The notes: a model not told the origin generated them from the sequence alone. Positions 9,354-19,269 are shown, counted from the first letter of the stretch. The stretch: 64,000 nt of DNA from Funiculus sociatus GB2-C1 (GCF_039962115.1 NZ_JAMPKJ010000012.1:1-64000); one strand, 5' to 3'. A program made the numbers and translations.

Positions 9354-10130
9354 ATGTCAAACATTATTCTAGTTGAACATGACGTAACGCTGCCTCCAAC
9401 CCAGGCAGAACTTCCCTATGATGATGGAATTCCGATGGAATCTCAACGGCATAAAGTCCAGATGGATTTGTTGATTGATACCCTACTACCTTGGCTGGGA
9501 GAACGCTCGGACGGTTATGTAGGCGGCAATATGTTCGTATACTTCAGTATGGAGCAGGTTCGCAACAAAGACTTTAGAGGCCCAGACTTTTTTGCTGTGT
9601 TGGGAGTACCAAAAAGAGAACGTTTAAGTTGGGTGGTTTGGGAAGAAGGAAAAGCCCCAGATGTGGTAATTGAGTTGCTCTCAGAAAGCACCGCCCAGCT
9701 AGATAAAAATGAGAAAAAGCTGATTTATCAAAATCAGTTGCGCGTATCAGAGTATTTTTGGTTTGACCCTTTTAACTCCGATGATTGGGCTGGTTTCTTT
9801 CTCCAGCAAGGAGTTTATCAACCTCTATCTCTAAATGCTCAGAACCAATTAGTAAGCCAATCGTTGGGTTTAGCGTTGCAGCGTTGGCAAGGTAACTACA
9901 AAGGGATTGATGCTACCTGGTTGCGTTGGGCAACTTTGGAGGGAGAATTGCTACCAACTCCGGAAGAACAAGAACGCCTGCGGGCAGACTCGGGACGCCT
10001 GCGGGCAGAGCAAGCAGAGTCTCAGTTGCAGCAGACGGTACGCAACTTACTGGCAGAAGGGATGGGTGTAGAACACGTAGCTCGGTTAACTGGTTTGTCT
10101 GTAGGGCAAGTAGAGGAACTGAGCAGTTAA
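9354..10130 (+). CDS. Uma2-family PD-(D/E)XK nuclease-like protein
   Basis: A paralogue of the protein at 3025-3897, 258 residues long. The shared core includes YVGGNMFVYFSMEQ, FRGPDFFAVLG, APDVVIELLSEST and the lysines of NEKKLIYQ. The C-terminus differs: instead of the DUF4351-like tail it has an arginine/glutamate-rich heptad region (about residues 200-225, with RLRADSGRLRAEQAE) and a short helix-turn-helix-like end, EHVARLTGLSVGQVEEL. That end resembles the tail used by many Uma2 and transposase-related proteins. ATG 9354 is the only reasonable start. Confidence 0.85.
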   Translation: MSNIILVEHDVTLPPTQAELPYDDGIPMESQRHKVQMDLLIDTLLPWLGERSDGYVGGNMFVYFSMEQVRNKDFRGPDFFAVLGVPKRERLSWVVWEEGKAPDVVIELLSESTAQLDKNEKKLIYQNQLRVSEYFWFDPFNSDDWAGFFLQQGVYQPLSLNAQNQLVSQSLGLALQRWQGNYKGIDATWLRWATLEGELLPTPEEQERLRADSGRLRAEQAESQLQQTVRNLLAEGMGVEHVARLTGLSVGQVEELSS

Positions 10131-10422
10131 ACGCTGTAAATTAGCAGATATTACCTTACGTTACTTGTTTAAATCTAAGAGCGATCGCCTTCTGAGATTT
10201 TTTTAAAGTGTTGCGCGATCGCTTACTTTTTCATATCTTCCTTTGGTTATAAATTTATAACTTATCTACCCTCTCGTTGATGGATTTGTCTTGGGGATCG
10301 TAATCTATCTTCAGCGGGGTTAAACCATCATCGATTATTAGTTAATTTTCTTTAAGAAAGCGAAAAGTAGTTTTCTGAGTAACTGCGGAAACTAAGCAAT
10401 TATTGATTTTTTGGAGGGCATT

Positions 10423-10902
10423 ATGACATTCACCACTACGGGTAGCTACGACAAAGGTAAAGAAGCTCTTAAGGGCTTGAATGTAGACGATCAGCTAGGA
10501 TTGCTGTGGTTTGTTTACACCAAGATGGGTAAATCAATCACACCAGCGGCTCCAGGGGCTTCTGGCTCTGATATTGCAGAGGGATTGTTCAATCAAGTTA
10601 AAGAACTTTCCCATGAAGAACAGCTGCAAGTTCAGCGTGATATCGCTACAAATGCTAATACTCAGATTAGCCGTCAATACGGCTCTTTAAGTCCTGAAAC
10701 TAAGCTGGCTTTCTGGTACTTTTTAGCGCAAGGAATGGACAACGGTACTATCATTCCTATGCCTCCTAATTATGAACTTCCCCAAGAAGGAAAAGACTTG
10801 TTAGCGCAAATTGAAGGTATGGATTTTCAGCAGCAAATTGATTTCTTACGTGGTGCTGTATTACCTATGGGTGCTGAGGCTGCACCAGGATCTGATATCT
10901 AG
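10423..10902 (+). CDS. Helical carotenoid protein (stand-alone OCP N-terminal domain)
   Basis: The 159-residue protein matches the all-helical, carotenoid-binding N-terminal domain of orange carotenoid protein. It has LNVDDQLGLLWFVYTKMGKS near residue 20 and KLAFWYFLAQGMDNGTIIP near residue 100. The C-terminal NTF2-like sensor domain of OCP is missing and none is encoded nearby, so this is a helical carotenoid protein, probably a singlet-oxygen or excitation quencher that needs no light activation itself. The start at 10423 is fixed by GGAGG six bases upstream. A strong terminator follows. Confidence 0.9.
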   Translation: MTFTTTGSYDKGKEALKGLNVDDQLGLLWFVYTKMGKSITPAAPGASGSDIAEGLFNQVKELSHEEQLQVQRDIATNANTQISRQYGSLSPETKLAFWYFLAQGMDNGTIIPMPPNYELPQEGKDLLAQIEGMDFQQQIDFLRGAVLPMGAEAAPGSDI

Positions 10903-10943
10903 AAAGATTAGTAAATATCGGACTGATTCCTCTCAATCATCCT

Positions 10944-10976
10944 CCGCTAATTGGGGAAGCAATTAGCGGTTTTTTT
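10944..10976 (+). terminator. Rho-independent terminator of the helical carotenoid protein gene
   Basis: CCGCTAATTG (10944-10953) pairs perfectly with CAATTAGCGG (10960-10969) across a six-base loop, followed by seven T residues. It lies about 40 bp after the stop codon, so the carotenoid protein is probably monocistronic. Confidence 0.85.
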
Positions 10977-11179
10977 GATTTTTGCGATCGCCCTTTAAGA
11001 TGGCTCTAGACAAACAAAGTTAACAAAATAGTAGCTTGGGAAGCCACACGCAATGCGTATTTTACCCCGCCCTTACGAGTGGTATTTGAGGTAACGCAAC
11101 AAATGCAATATAAGCGTTTGTTGCGTTTTGCTATTTCACTCAACCCAAATACAATTGTTATGAATTGGTGTTCTAGTGC

Positions 11180-11854
11180 TTACTGATAGCTAAACTCAGC
11201 TTCTCTTGCTGTGCGTCCCACTACTTCCGGTGCATCTACAACTATACGCATTTGGTCGCAGTAAACTGTTACCAAAGGCTGACCTAAGCTTAACTGGGAG
11301 AAAGGACTAATTGCAGGTACTTCTAATTTGCCACTAACTGCCTTTAGCTGAGACTCTAATCCACTTTTGAAAAATAGCACATTGGAGTCTAGGGTACTGA
11401 AGGCAGATCCGGTTAAGGGTTGTCGCCACCAGGTAGAAAGGGGTAATGGCGTGTTTGTGTAGCTGAGGCTGCACAACTGCTTATCGCCTTGACGGACAGT
11501 AACCAGAGAATTGTCGCCTTTTTGCCACGTAAATTCAGCTATTTCTTTGGGTAGTCCCCAAATTTCTCGTCCACCAGCAACAGAATCAGAATTGTCTACA
11601 TAAATATGGGAAACCCAACCGCCCAATTTTCCTTCATAGCTGACGATACCAGGGACAACAATTAACTCGCTGTACTCTAATACTGAACCTGTGCCGTAAT
11701 AGGATAAGTAAACCCCGCCTAGCGTTTTTCCTGGGAATACAGAGACGATTTCAAACTCTGGGGGGATGAAAGGACGCGCTTTGGGAATATCTACCAAATG
11801 CAAGGTTTGTAATGCGTAACCTTGAAGCGTCCAAGGTGCCTGGGGATATGTCAT
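11180..11854 (-). CDS. Acetoacetate decarboxylase-like protein
   Basis: The 224-residue protein belongs to the acetoacetate decarboxylase superfamily. The central block GGREIWGLPKEIAEFTW (about 94-110) contains the lysine (K103) in the position of the Schiff-base lysine of the clostridial enzyme. The N-terminal PWTLQGYALQTLHLVDI and PFIPPEFEIV segments are common to the cyanobacterial and plant-type members, whose substrate is not known. It is monocistronic, on the strand opposite to the carotenoid protein and convergent with it. True acetoacetate decarboxylation should not be assumed. Confidence 0.8.
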   Translation of the reverse strand: MTYPQAPWTLQGYALQTLHLVDIPKARPFIPPEFEIVSVFPGKTLGGVYLSYYGTGSVLEYSELIVVPGIVSYEGKLGGWVSHIYVDNSDSVAGGREIWGLPKEIAEFTWQKGDNSLVTVRQGDKQLCSLSYTNTPLPLSTWWRQPLTGSAFSTLDSNVLFFKSGLESQLKAVSGKLEVPAISPFSQLSLGQPLVTVYCDQMRIVVDAPEVVGRTAREAEFSYQ

Positions 11855-11884
11855 TTGAAACTCCTAAAATCGTATTTAATTTTA

Positions 11885-13279
11885 TTAAGACTTTTTTCTA
11901 AACAAATAAACATCATCACGTTGATAGGTTAATTGAAATTGCGCTGCATTTCTGAGTTGATTGACAAAGTTAGCGGCAAATTCTTGATTACCAGATCCGC
12001 CCGGATAACGCACATTCAGCAAGACATATTCAAAGGCTGAGAGGTCGGTGGGTGGTGGATTAAAATCGTCAACGAACTGGATCAGGCGGCGGTGGGTTAA
12101 ATGGGGGACAATTCTGTGGGTAGTTAAGACACCATCAGAAGTTTGAATTTGCGCGATCGCTTCCCGCGTTGCTTGCCAATTATCTAGCGAAATCTGATAT
12201 TTTGACCAAAAATACCCATACTTTGCTAATGCTAAGAAAGCCACTAGCGACCAGAGAATTATCGCCTTTCTATTCTGCAACCAACTACGATTAGCAGCAA
12301 GACTAGAAATTACAGCCAGCAGCAGAAAAGGCAAAATTGGCAAAGAATACTGATGAATTAAATCCCGTTGATGGGGTTTGTCGGAAAGAATGTTCAACAT
12401 GAAAGCGGGAATAGCACTCACCAAAGGAGTTAAATGCTGCGGCGAAAGCCCCCAAATTAACGGCAAAATTAAAATTATTAAATAGTTTATGGTATTAATT
12501 GAGAATATTCTTCCTAACACCAACTCTGGCTTAAATACTAAATTTCTCGCAATGTCCAAAACTGAATTGCCGAGATAACTGTAACGTTCCACTGCTGCGG
12601 CTTCGCTGCTGCTGAAGAACGGAATAACCACCTGAGTTGCAATGAGGAACCAGGCAATACCAGCGTAGAGGGCAAAAGCACCATAGAAACGTCTCTTCTC
12701 GAACACCAGCAGCCACAAACCCATTGCCGCTACAGTTAGAGATAAGACAGCTTTACATCCCAAAATAAAAATAATACTTAAACAAAACAACCCAATTTTA
12801 CTTTCCCTAGCACACCATACGGCTGCTAAAAAGACGGGAACAGCCATAACTTCCGGGTGAAATTCAAATAAGTTAACATTAAAAATTAGCGGGTAGAGTA
12901 AGTACGCCACTGCCATTGCTACGCATTGCGATTGTTTTAGCCCCGCCTGATGTGCAAGGTGCCACATGGGTAATGCACCCAAAGATAAGGCAACAGCTTG
13001 GACTATCAATAACCAGTGAACATTAGGGAAAATTTTGTAAAATAAAGCCAGCGGATAAACTGCCCAAGCTGCATGGTTTCCCATGTGATGAAAGCCGAGA
13101 ATAGAGGAAATCGGCGGTTGTCCTTGACTGATTAAATAAACTACTTGATCGTAAATTCCCAGGTCAAAAGCCCCCGATTGAAACATTGCATGTCTAAGAC
13201 TGCTACACGCAAATAAAATTAAGATACTTGTGCCGATTGTTAGCGCCACAGCACCAGGCTTTAACAGTTTTTCTTTCAT
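11885..13279 (-). CDS. DUF2079 multi-span membrane protein
   Basis: This polytopic membrane protein has about ten hydrophobic segments and the DUF2079 signature near the N-terminus: SSLRHAMFQSGAFDLGIYDQ followed by GHHMGNHAAW-type spacing (LGFHHMGNHAAWAVYPLALF). DUF2079 proteins resemble GT-C-fold lipid-linked sugar transferases, and a conserved acidic residue in FDLGIYDQ would fit a catalytic role. The ATG at 13279 is preferred; an in-frame TTG at 13354 would add 25 residues. It is the last gene of a three-gene minus-strand group with the mannosyltransferase-like and SIS-domain genes. Confidence 0.78.
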   Translation of the reverse strand: MKEKLLKPGAVALTIGTSILILFACSSLRHAMFQSGAFDLGIYDQVVYLISQGQPPISSILGFHHMGNHAAWAVYPLALFYKIFPNVHWLLIVQAVALSLGALPMWHLAHQAGLKQSQCVAMAVAYLLYPLIFNVNLFEFHPEVMAVPVFLAAVWCARESKIGLFCLSIIFILGCKAVLSLTVAAMGLWLLVFEKRRFYGAFALYAGIAWFLIATQVVIPFFSSSEAAAVERYSYLGNSVLDIARNLVFKPELVLGRIFSINTINYLIILILPLIWGLSPQHLTPLVSAIPAFMLNILSDKPHQRDLIHQYSLPILPFLLLAVISSLAANRSWLQNRKAIILWSLVAFLALAKYGYFWSKYQISLDNWQATREAIAQIQTSDGVLTTHRIVPHLTHRRLIQFVDDFNPPPTDLSAFEYVLLNVRYPGGSGNQEFAANFVNQLRNAAQFQLTYQRDDVYLFRKKS

Positions 13280-13410
13280 AATATTTTTGAACTGCTTCAG
13301 GCACAGGGTAAATCTCTCTTGATCCCTTATATTATTAGAGGAAATTTCCACCAATTGGTTTGATAGCGGGCAATGCCCACTCTACATTAATTGCTGAATT
13401 AATCCAATTT

Positions 13411-14688
13411 TCACCCTGCCCAGAGGTGTTGGGCAAATCTAATAGATAAACTGGCAAGAAAGATGGTGAAAAAGCCGATTGTAGGGTATCCCCAACGCGG
13501 ATAACGGGAAAGTAATAAACCAAGCGCGATCGCTAGTGATACAATTCCATAAGCAATCCGACCAATTGACCAAGTACCTCCAGAGTTCAAAATTAATCCT
13601 AAGCCACAAAAGCCATAAATTACTGTCACCAAACTCAACTGGTTGCGTAAGTGCCATAACAAGTAGCCACCACCTACTAAAGCGACCGTATTAATCAACG
13701 GATCGCCCGCCACGAGCCATAAAATTAACCATAACAAACAAAAACCATATCTAACTTTAATCTCACCCAATTTTTTCCGAAATCGCCACAACAAAAAGCC
13801 ACTGGCGACAATAATTAAAAATAGCAGTGGATGCAAAGGGTCTACAATTGAGCCGTGTTTCCAGTTCGCTGTCCCCACCGAAATTTGCATCAGCATTTTA
13901 CCCCAACCTTGCCAATCAAACCCTACGGTTGGTCGCCATCCCCGCTGTGCATTGACAAACGCTAAGGGGTCTGCAAAACGAATCCAGCAATATAAACTAA
14001 ACAGCAGCAAACCAACTGCGGTAGCTAAACTGGAAACGTAGGCAATCAGGGGTCTGCGTTGTCTCCACGCTACTATCAAAAAAGCGGGGATAAGTGCTAT
14101 CCCAGTTGGTCGAGTTGCAGTTGCTAATGCACCACACAAAGCTAACCAAAAATACTGTTTTTTATCAAATGCTCTCAAAGCGGCTGTACTTAGTAACAGA
14201 AACAGCCCTTCTGTATAAATTACCGTTCCAAATAGAGAAAACGGACACCAAGCGAGTACAGCACTTGACCACCTTGCAGCACTTTTGCCATGATGTTCTT
14301 CTACCCAAAGGTAAACAATAATTATTGCGCCCAAAAAGGCAAAATTGTTTACTAATGTTCCTGCTACCTCAAAGGGTAAGCCAAGGAGCATTATTCCACG
14401 AACAATTAAAGGAAATAGGGGAAAAAAGGCAACATTATGCCCTTTTCCATCATTGATATATTCGTAGCCAGTAGTAGCGATCGCGCGATAATGTACACTA
14501 TCCCAATAATCGAAAACTCCCCAGCCAAACGTAGGCGCAATCCCACCTGGTGGAGGCGGAAGCAGCGGAGCAATCAATATCATTGCTATCAAAATCACGA
14601 GTCTGCTAATTAGCCACATTCCCGCTGCAAAGATGAAGGCATTGTTTAAAAAAGCTTTTTTTGTATCGATTGTTCCAGCTTCATTCAT
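13411..14688 (-). CDS. PIG-V/mannosyltransferase-family membrane glycosyltransferase
   Basis: A 425-residue GT-C-type protein related to the eukaryotic GPI mannosyltransferase PIG-V. It has about eleven hydrophobic segments. The lumenal-loop motif FDYWDSVHYRAIA carries the acidic residues expected of the active site, and later blocks such as FFPLFPLIVRG and LATATRPTGIALIPAF are typical of the family. Its start codon overlaps the stop of the upstream SIS-domain gene by 8 bases, indicating translational coupling. The donor is probably a polyprenyl-phosphate sugar, and the product is likely a cell-envelope glycan or glycolipid. Confidence 0.82.
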   Translation of the reverse strand: MNEAGTIDTKKAFLNNAFIFAAGMWLISRLVILIAMILIAPLLPPPPGGIAPTFGWGVFDYWDSVHYRAIATTGYEYINDGKGHNVAFFPLFPLIVRGIMLLGLPFEVAGTLVNNFAFLGAIIIVYLWVEEHHGKSAARWSSAVLAWCPFSLFGTVIYTEGLFLLLSTAALRAFDKKQYFWLALCGALATATRPTGIALIPAFLIVAWRQRRPLIAYVSSLATAVGLLLFSLYCWIRFADPLAFVNAQRGWRPTVGFDWQGWGKMLMQISVGTANWKHGSIVDPLHPLLFLIIVASGFLLWRFRKKLGEIKVRYGFCLLWLILWLVAGDPLINTVALVGGGYLLWHLRNQLSLVTVIYGFCGLGLILNSGGTWSIGRIAYGIVSLAIALGLLLSRYPRWGYPTIGFFTIFLASLSIRFAQHLWAG

Positions 14689-15784
14689 GAGTTATAGCCT
14701 TAGTTAAATTCCTGGGGCGGTCAACATCGACTCCCCGATGCACTCCGAGATAGTAAGCCAAGATTTGCAGGGGAATAACTGTTAGAAGGGGAGAGAGTAA
14801 TTCGTCTACTTCAGGTACAGACAACACATCATCAAATATTTCAGACTTGATGGATGTTACCCCAATTAGGCGAACACCACAAGCCCTGGCTTTCTGAGCA
14901 TTTGCAAGGACTTTTTCGTAAACGACACCAGGCATAGCGATCGCTACCACAGCAACCTTAGAATCTAGGATGGCAATTGGCCCATGCAAAAATTCTCCAC
15001 TATGATAACCTTCCGCGTGAATATAGCTAATTTCTTTCAGTTTTAATGCTCCCTCTAAAGCAATGGAAAAGTTAATACCTCGTCCTAATAAAATCCAATT
15101 TTCTGTTCCCTTTAAATCTTGCGCTAATTTTTCAATATACTCTTTTTGAGTTTGCAAAATTATGTCTATTTTGGCAGGAATTTGTCGTAATCGTGCCATG
15201 ATTTGATGTAATTGTTCCGCCGATATTTGGCGGTAGTAAGCCAAATCAAGAGCTAAACAGTAAAACGCTATCAACTGAGCTAGAAACGTTTTTGTGGCAG
15301 CGATCGCTATTTCAATTCCTGCCTGCGTATGGATAGTATGGTCTACCAGTTTCTCTAAAGAACTTCCTGTTTTATTGGTAATTCCTAAAAGTCGCTGCTT
15401 CACCCTACGATTTTTTTCTATTTCCAACGCAGCGAGTGTATCTGCGGTTTCTCCGGACTGGGTAACGCCAATGATAAGTGTGTTAGCAGTTGGGGGCGGT
15501 GGTGCATCTCGAAATTCCGCAGCATCATGTACTATAGTGGGAACTTTTGCCACTTGTTCAAACAAATATTTACCTACTAAGCTGGCATACAAACTACTAC
15601 CACAAGCAATAATTTGAATTTGGTTTATATCAAGGTAAAAATTAGAGGAAAAACCTAAATTTATGATGTGTTCACCTAATGCTGGTATTGATTGATTAGT
15701 AAAAGCATCTAAACAAGCTTGCACCACGGCTGACTGCTCGTATATTTCCTTAAGTGTGTAATCTTCAATTTTATTTTCTTTCAT
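14681..15784 (-). CDS. Double-SIS sugar isomerase, GlmS-like C-terminal half
   Basis: The 367-residue protein corresponds to the isomerase half of glutamine-fructose-6-phosphate aminotransferase. SIS domain 1 has CGSSLYASLVGKYLFEQ and TQSGETADTLAAL; SIS domain 2 has HAEGYHSGEFLHGPIAIL; the C-terminal loop has DVDRPRNLTKAITHE. No glutaminase domain or N-terminal catalytic cysteine is present, so it cannot use glutamine. It may isomerise or deaminate phosphosugars or use free ammonia. Its operon partners are a mannosyltransferase-like protein and a DUF2079 protein, which suggests supply of a sugar for an envelope glycan. Confidence 0.82.
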   Translation of the reverse strand: MKENKIEDYTLKEIYEQSAVVQACLDAFTNQSIPALGEHIINLGFSSNFYLDINQIQIIACGSSLYASLVGKYLFEQVAKVPTIVHDAAEFRDAPPPPTANTLIIGVTQSGETADTLAALEIEKNRRVKQRLLGITNKTGSSLEKLVDHTIHTQAGIEIAIAATKTFLAQLIAFYCLALDLAYYRQISAEQLHQIMARLRQIPAKIDIILQTQKEYIEKLAQDLKGTENWILLGRGINFSIALEGALKLKEISYIHAEGYHSGEFLHGPIAILDSKVAVVAIAMPGVVYEKVLANAQKARACGVRLIGVTSIKSEIFDDVLSVPEVDELLSPLLTVIPLQILAYYLGVHRGVDVDRPRNLTKAITHE

Positions 15785-16013
15785 CAGTATCTCCCTTAGA
15801 TTAATTTCGACTACTCTTAAAGCTGAAAAACATAATTATCATCTTTTGTCAATTGTCCGTTGAGGTTAAAAATTGAGTATATATTGTTGTCAGGTTGAAA
15901 AGTTAGAGCCTGACAAGGTTTTAACTTTTCAATCCGGCAACGTTTCAATGACCAACGACTAAGGCAGCCCAAACAATCGTATAGTGTAAAGTACAGCGAA
16001 TTATTAAATAAAT

Positions 16014-17207
16014 ATGAAAGCGATCGCTCTCCTTGGCTCTACCGGATCAATTGGAACTCAGACGCTAGATATCGTGGCTCAGTACCCTGACCAGTTTCGG
16101 ATTGTAGGGTTAGCAGCTGGACGCAACGTAGAAATGCTTGCCGCACAAATACGACAGTTTCGCCCAAGCATAGCAGCCATCTGCGAAGAAGAGAAATTGT
16201 CAGAATTGAAAGAGGCGATAAAAGACGTTGACCCCCAGCCCGTCCTACTTGCGGGCCAAGCCGGGGTGATTGAAGTTGCCCGTTACAGCGATGCCCAAAT
16301 CGTAGTCACTGGTATTGTCGGCTGTGCAGGTCTATTGCCAACCATCGCCGCAATTGAAGCTGGAAAAGACATTGCTCTGGCGAATAAAGAAACTCTAATT
16401 GCTGGGGGGCCAGTTGTGCTGCCTTTGGTGGAGAAATATGGCGTTAAGTTGCTGCCAGCTGACTCAGAACATTCTGCCATCTTTCAGTGCCTTCAAGGGG
16501 TTAAGATGGGCGGCTTGCGGCGAATTTTGCTCACGGCTTCAGGAGGTGCTTTCCGCGATTTGCCTGTAGAAAAATTAGCAACAGTTAAAGTTGCAGATGC
16601 TCTAAAGCATCCTAATTGGTCAATGGGTAAAAAAATTACTATAGACTCCGCCACGTTGATGAATAAAGGACTAGAAGTAATTGAGGCTCATTTCCTATTT
16701 GGCATGGATTACGACCATATTGATATTGTCCTTCATCCCCAAAGTATTATTCACTCATTAATTGAGTTGCAAGATACTTCAGTTTTAGCTCAGTTGGGTT
16801 GGCCTGATATGCGTTTACCCCTGCTTTATGCGTTGTCATGGCCGGAACGAATTCATACAGATTGGCAACAGTTAGATTTAGTAAAAGCTGGAAATTTAAC
16901 CTTCAAAGAACCAGATCATCAAAAGTATCCCTGTATGCAACTTGCCTATACAGCGGGAAGAGCTGGTGGTTCAATGCCTGCTGTTTTGAATGCGGCAAAT
17001 GAACAGGCGGTAGCGCTATTTTTGGATGAAAAAATCGAATTTTTGGATATTCCGCGTTGTATTGAATATGTATGCAATCGCCATCAATCCGACAATCGAC
17101 CTAACCCTTCTCTTGATGACATCGTAACAGCCGATGAATGGGCAAGGCAGGAAGTTTTAGCGGCAAGAGATAAGATTGGGCGCGATCGCCTTCTCTTCCT
17201 TAGCTAA
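16014..17207 (+). CDS. dxr: 1-deoxy-D-xylulose 5-phosphate reductoisomerase
   Basis: This is the second enzyme of the plastid-type MEP isoprenoid pathway, converting DXP to 2-C-methyl-D-erythritol 4-phosphate with NADPH. At 397 residues it is the normal length. The NADPH-binding start reads [16 protein letters not shown]. The metal and substrate region has [20 protein letters not shown] and the block [20 protein letters not shown]. The C-terminal helical domain contains LNAANEQAV. It is preceded by a 230-bp gap with an imperfect hairpin at about 15892-15930, and followed by an Rpn-like nuclease gene. Confidence 0.97.
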   Translation: MKAIALLGSTGSIGTQTLDIVAQYPDQFRIVGLAAGRNVEMLAAQIRQFRPSIAAICEEEKLSELKEAIKDVDPQPVLLAGQAGVIEVARYSDAQIVVTGIVGCAGLLPTIAAIEAGKDIALANKETLIAGGPVVLPLVEKYGVKLLPADSEHSAIFQCLQGVKMGGLRRILLTASGGAFRDLPVEKLATVKVADALKHPNWSMGKKITIDSATLMNKGLEVIEAHFLFGMDYDHIDIVLHPQSIIHSLIELQDTSVLAQLGWPDMRLPLLYALSWPERIHTDWQQLDLVKAGNLTFKEPDHQKYPCMQLAYTAGRAGGSMPAVLNAANEQAVALFLDEKIEFLDIPRCIEYVCNRHQSDNRPNPSLDDIVTADEWARQEVLAARDKIGRDRLLFLS

Positions 17208-17283
17208 GATAAATTCATCATTGATATAGCCAAAACCACAGCGATCGCTAGAATAAATAGACTATAGCTGTGGACGCGATCGC

Positions 17284-18246
17284 ATGGTCAACAATCAACC
17301 CGATGAATACGATAGTCCTTGGAAAGAAGTTATCGAAACTTATTTTCAAGACTTCATGGCATTCTTTTTTCCACAAGCTCATGCTGAGATTAACTGGTCG
17401 AGAAATTATGAATCTCTTGACAACGAACTACAGCAAATTGTGCGGGATGCTGAGATTGGAATGCGGCGAGTCGATAAACTGATAAAAGTATGGCTGCAAA
17501 ATGGCGAGGAAGCTTGGGTATTAGTTCATATCGAAGTCCAAAGCAAATCTCAGTCAAGCTTTGCCAAGCGTATGTACACATACAACTACCGCATTTTTGA
17601 CAGGTATGAGAGACAAGTAGCAAGTCTCGCAGTGTTGGCAGATGACGAACAGAATTGGCGACCCAATAGTTACAGGTATACCCTCTTTGGTTGTCGAATA
17701 AGCCTAGAGTTCCCGATAGTGAAACTATTGGATTATGACGAACAATGGAGCGAACTAGAGCAGAGTAGCAACCCATTTTCTGTAGTAGTTATGGCGCATT
17801 TGAAAGCGAAAGCAACGCGCCGCGATAAATTTAGTCGGTTACAGTGGAAATTGAGGCTGGTCAGAGGGTTGTATGAACGCGGCTATGAACGCCAAGATAT
17901 ACTAGAGTTATTTCGCTTCATTGACTGGGTGATGCGATTACCAGAGGACTTAGAGGATAGGTTTGACGAAGAAATAAGTCGTTATCAGGAGGAGCAGCAA
18001 ATGCCATATATTACCAGTATTGAGCGGAGAGCAATGGCAAGGGGGGAACTAAAAGGGCGATTGGAAACTGCGCGAGAGGCTGTTATCGAAGTTTTAGAAA
18101 CTCGTTTTGAAGTGGTTCCTCAATCTATGGTTGAGGTGATTAATGAGATTGATGATTTGTCTGTGCTGAAGAGTCTCCTTCGGCAAGCGATAACTATTGC
18201 GTCGCTGTCAGATTTTCAGGAATTTATCAGCAGTATTAGGTCTTAA
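17284..18246 (+). CDS. Rpn/PD-(D/E)XK-family nuclease-like protein with C-terminal DUF4351-like tail
   Basis: The 320-residue protein matches the Rpn-like putative transposase/nuclease group. It starts with SPWKEVIETYFQDFMAFFFP, and the nuclease core has RRVDKLIKVW and WVLVHIEVQS, where the aspartate, glutamate and final glutamine/glutamate stand in for the PD-(D/E)XK residues. The C-terminal end (about residues 255-320) is a helical DUF4351-like region. Members promote recA-independent recombination in enterobacteria; the role in cyanobacteria is unknown. It starts at ATG 17284 within a HIP1 site. Confidence 0.8.
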   Translation: MVNNQPDEYDSPWKEVIETYFQDFMAFFFPQAHAEINWSRNYESLDNELQQIVRDAEIGMRRVDKLIKVWLQNGEEAWVLVHIEVQSKSQSSFAKRMYTYNYRIFDRYERQVASLAVLADDEQNWRPNSYRYTLFGCRISLEFPIVKLLDYDEQWSELEQSSNPFSVVVMAHLKAKATRRDKFSRLQWKLRLVRGLYERGYERQDILELFRFIDWVMRLPEDLEDRFDEEISRYQEEQQMPYITSIERRAMARGELKGRLETAREAVIEVLETRFEVVPQSMVEVINEIDDLSVLKSLLRQAITIASLSDFQEFISSIRS

Positions 18247-18504
18247 TCTGAGCAATCATAACTTCACGCTTTAAGTTGCTATATAGCTATTTACTAAGAG
18301 CCATAAGCAAAAGAGATTTCTAAAATAAAAAATATAGAGTGCCACGCTTCAAGAGTAGCCGTAATGCGATCGCATTCATCATACACAGGCAATATAGTAA
18401 GTTTTGGCATGAATTAAAGTTATTAGAAAAGGTAAAATCTGCGGAAAAATTCTCTAACATCTTGTATATATAAGTTGATACTTTTATTCCTGCCAGCAAA
18501 AATA

Positions 18505-19206
18505 ATGAATCACATTCATAGAGCGATCGCTATCTTGGGAATCATTACCTCCATCGGTGGACTGTCTCCTTCGGTCTATGCTCAACCACCGCGAACGCTC
18601 ACGCAAGAAAGAAGTGCTGAGGACTTCAACAAACAAGGGTTAGAAAAGTACCACGACGGAGACTACCAGGGAGCAATACAAGATTACGATCGGGCAATTC
18701 GTCTCAATCCCAACTTTGCCGGAGCTTATGTAAATCGAGGCAATGCCCGCGATGACATGGGAGATATACAAGGAGCGATCGCTGATTATAACCAAGCGAT
18801 TCGTGTCAATCCTAAGGATGATACAGCCTACTACAACCGAGGAATCTCTCGCATCAGAGAGAGAAACTATCAAGAAGCGATCGCAGACTTCGACCAAGCA
18901 ATTCGTCTTAATCCTGAGTTTGCCGAAGCTTATGGCAACCGGGGAAATATTCGCGCCGCCCTTGGAGATAAACAGGGAGCGATCGCTGATTATAACCAGG
19001 TGCTACAAATTAATCCCAATGATGCCCTAGCATACTATAACCGGGCGACTGCCAAAGCTCAATTAGGAAACCCACAGGACGCGATCGCAGATTTTCAGAA
19101 AGCCGCCGACCTCGGCAAACAACAAGACAATCAAAGGTTATATCAAGATGCACTCGATAAAATTAAAGATTTGCAACAATCAGTAGCCGAACGCCAAACA
19201 GTTTGA
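18505..19206 (+). CDS. Exported TPR-repeat protein
   Basis: The start at ATG 18505 gives a 233-residue protein with a Sec-type signal peptide ending about residue 27 (VYAQPP). At least four and probably five tetratricopeptide repeats follow, with units reading YNRGISRIRERNYQEAIADF and AYGNRGNIRAALGDKQGAIA, at a 34-residue period. TPR units bind partner proteins. The repeats are close in DNA sequence and include HIP1 sites at a regular place, which suggests recent internal duplication. A TTG at 18475 would extend the protein but spoil the signal peptide. Confidence 0.85.
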   Translation: MNHIHRAIAILGIITSIGGLSPSVYAQPPRTLTQERSAEDFNKQGLEKYHDGDYQGAIQDYDRAIRLNPNFAGAYVNRGNARDDMGDIQGAIADYNQAIRVNPKDDTAYYNRGISRIRERNYQEAIADFDQAIRLNPEFAEAYGNRGNIRAALGDKQGAIADYNQVLQINPNDALAYYNRATAKAQLGNPQDAIADFQKAADLGKQQDNQRLYQDALDKIKDLQQSVAERQTV

Positions 19207-19269
19207 TCTCGATTTGGTGCGATCTCCTCCAAAAATTTCCTCTTCAGCAATAAATACTTTTGATTCGCT

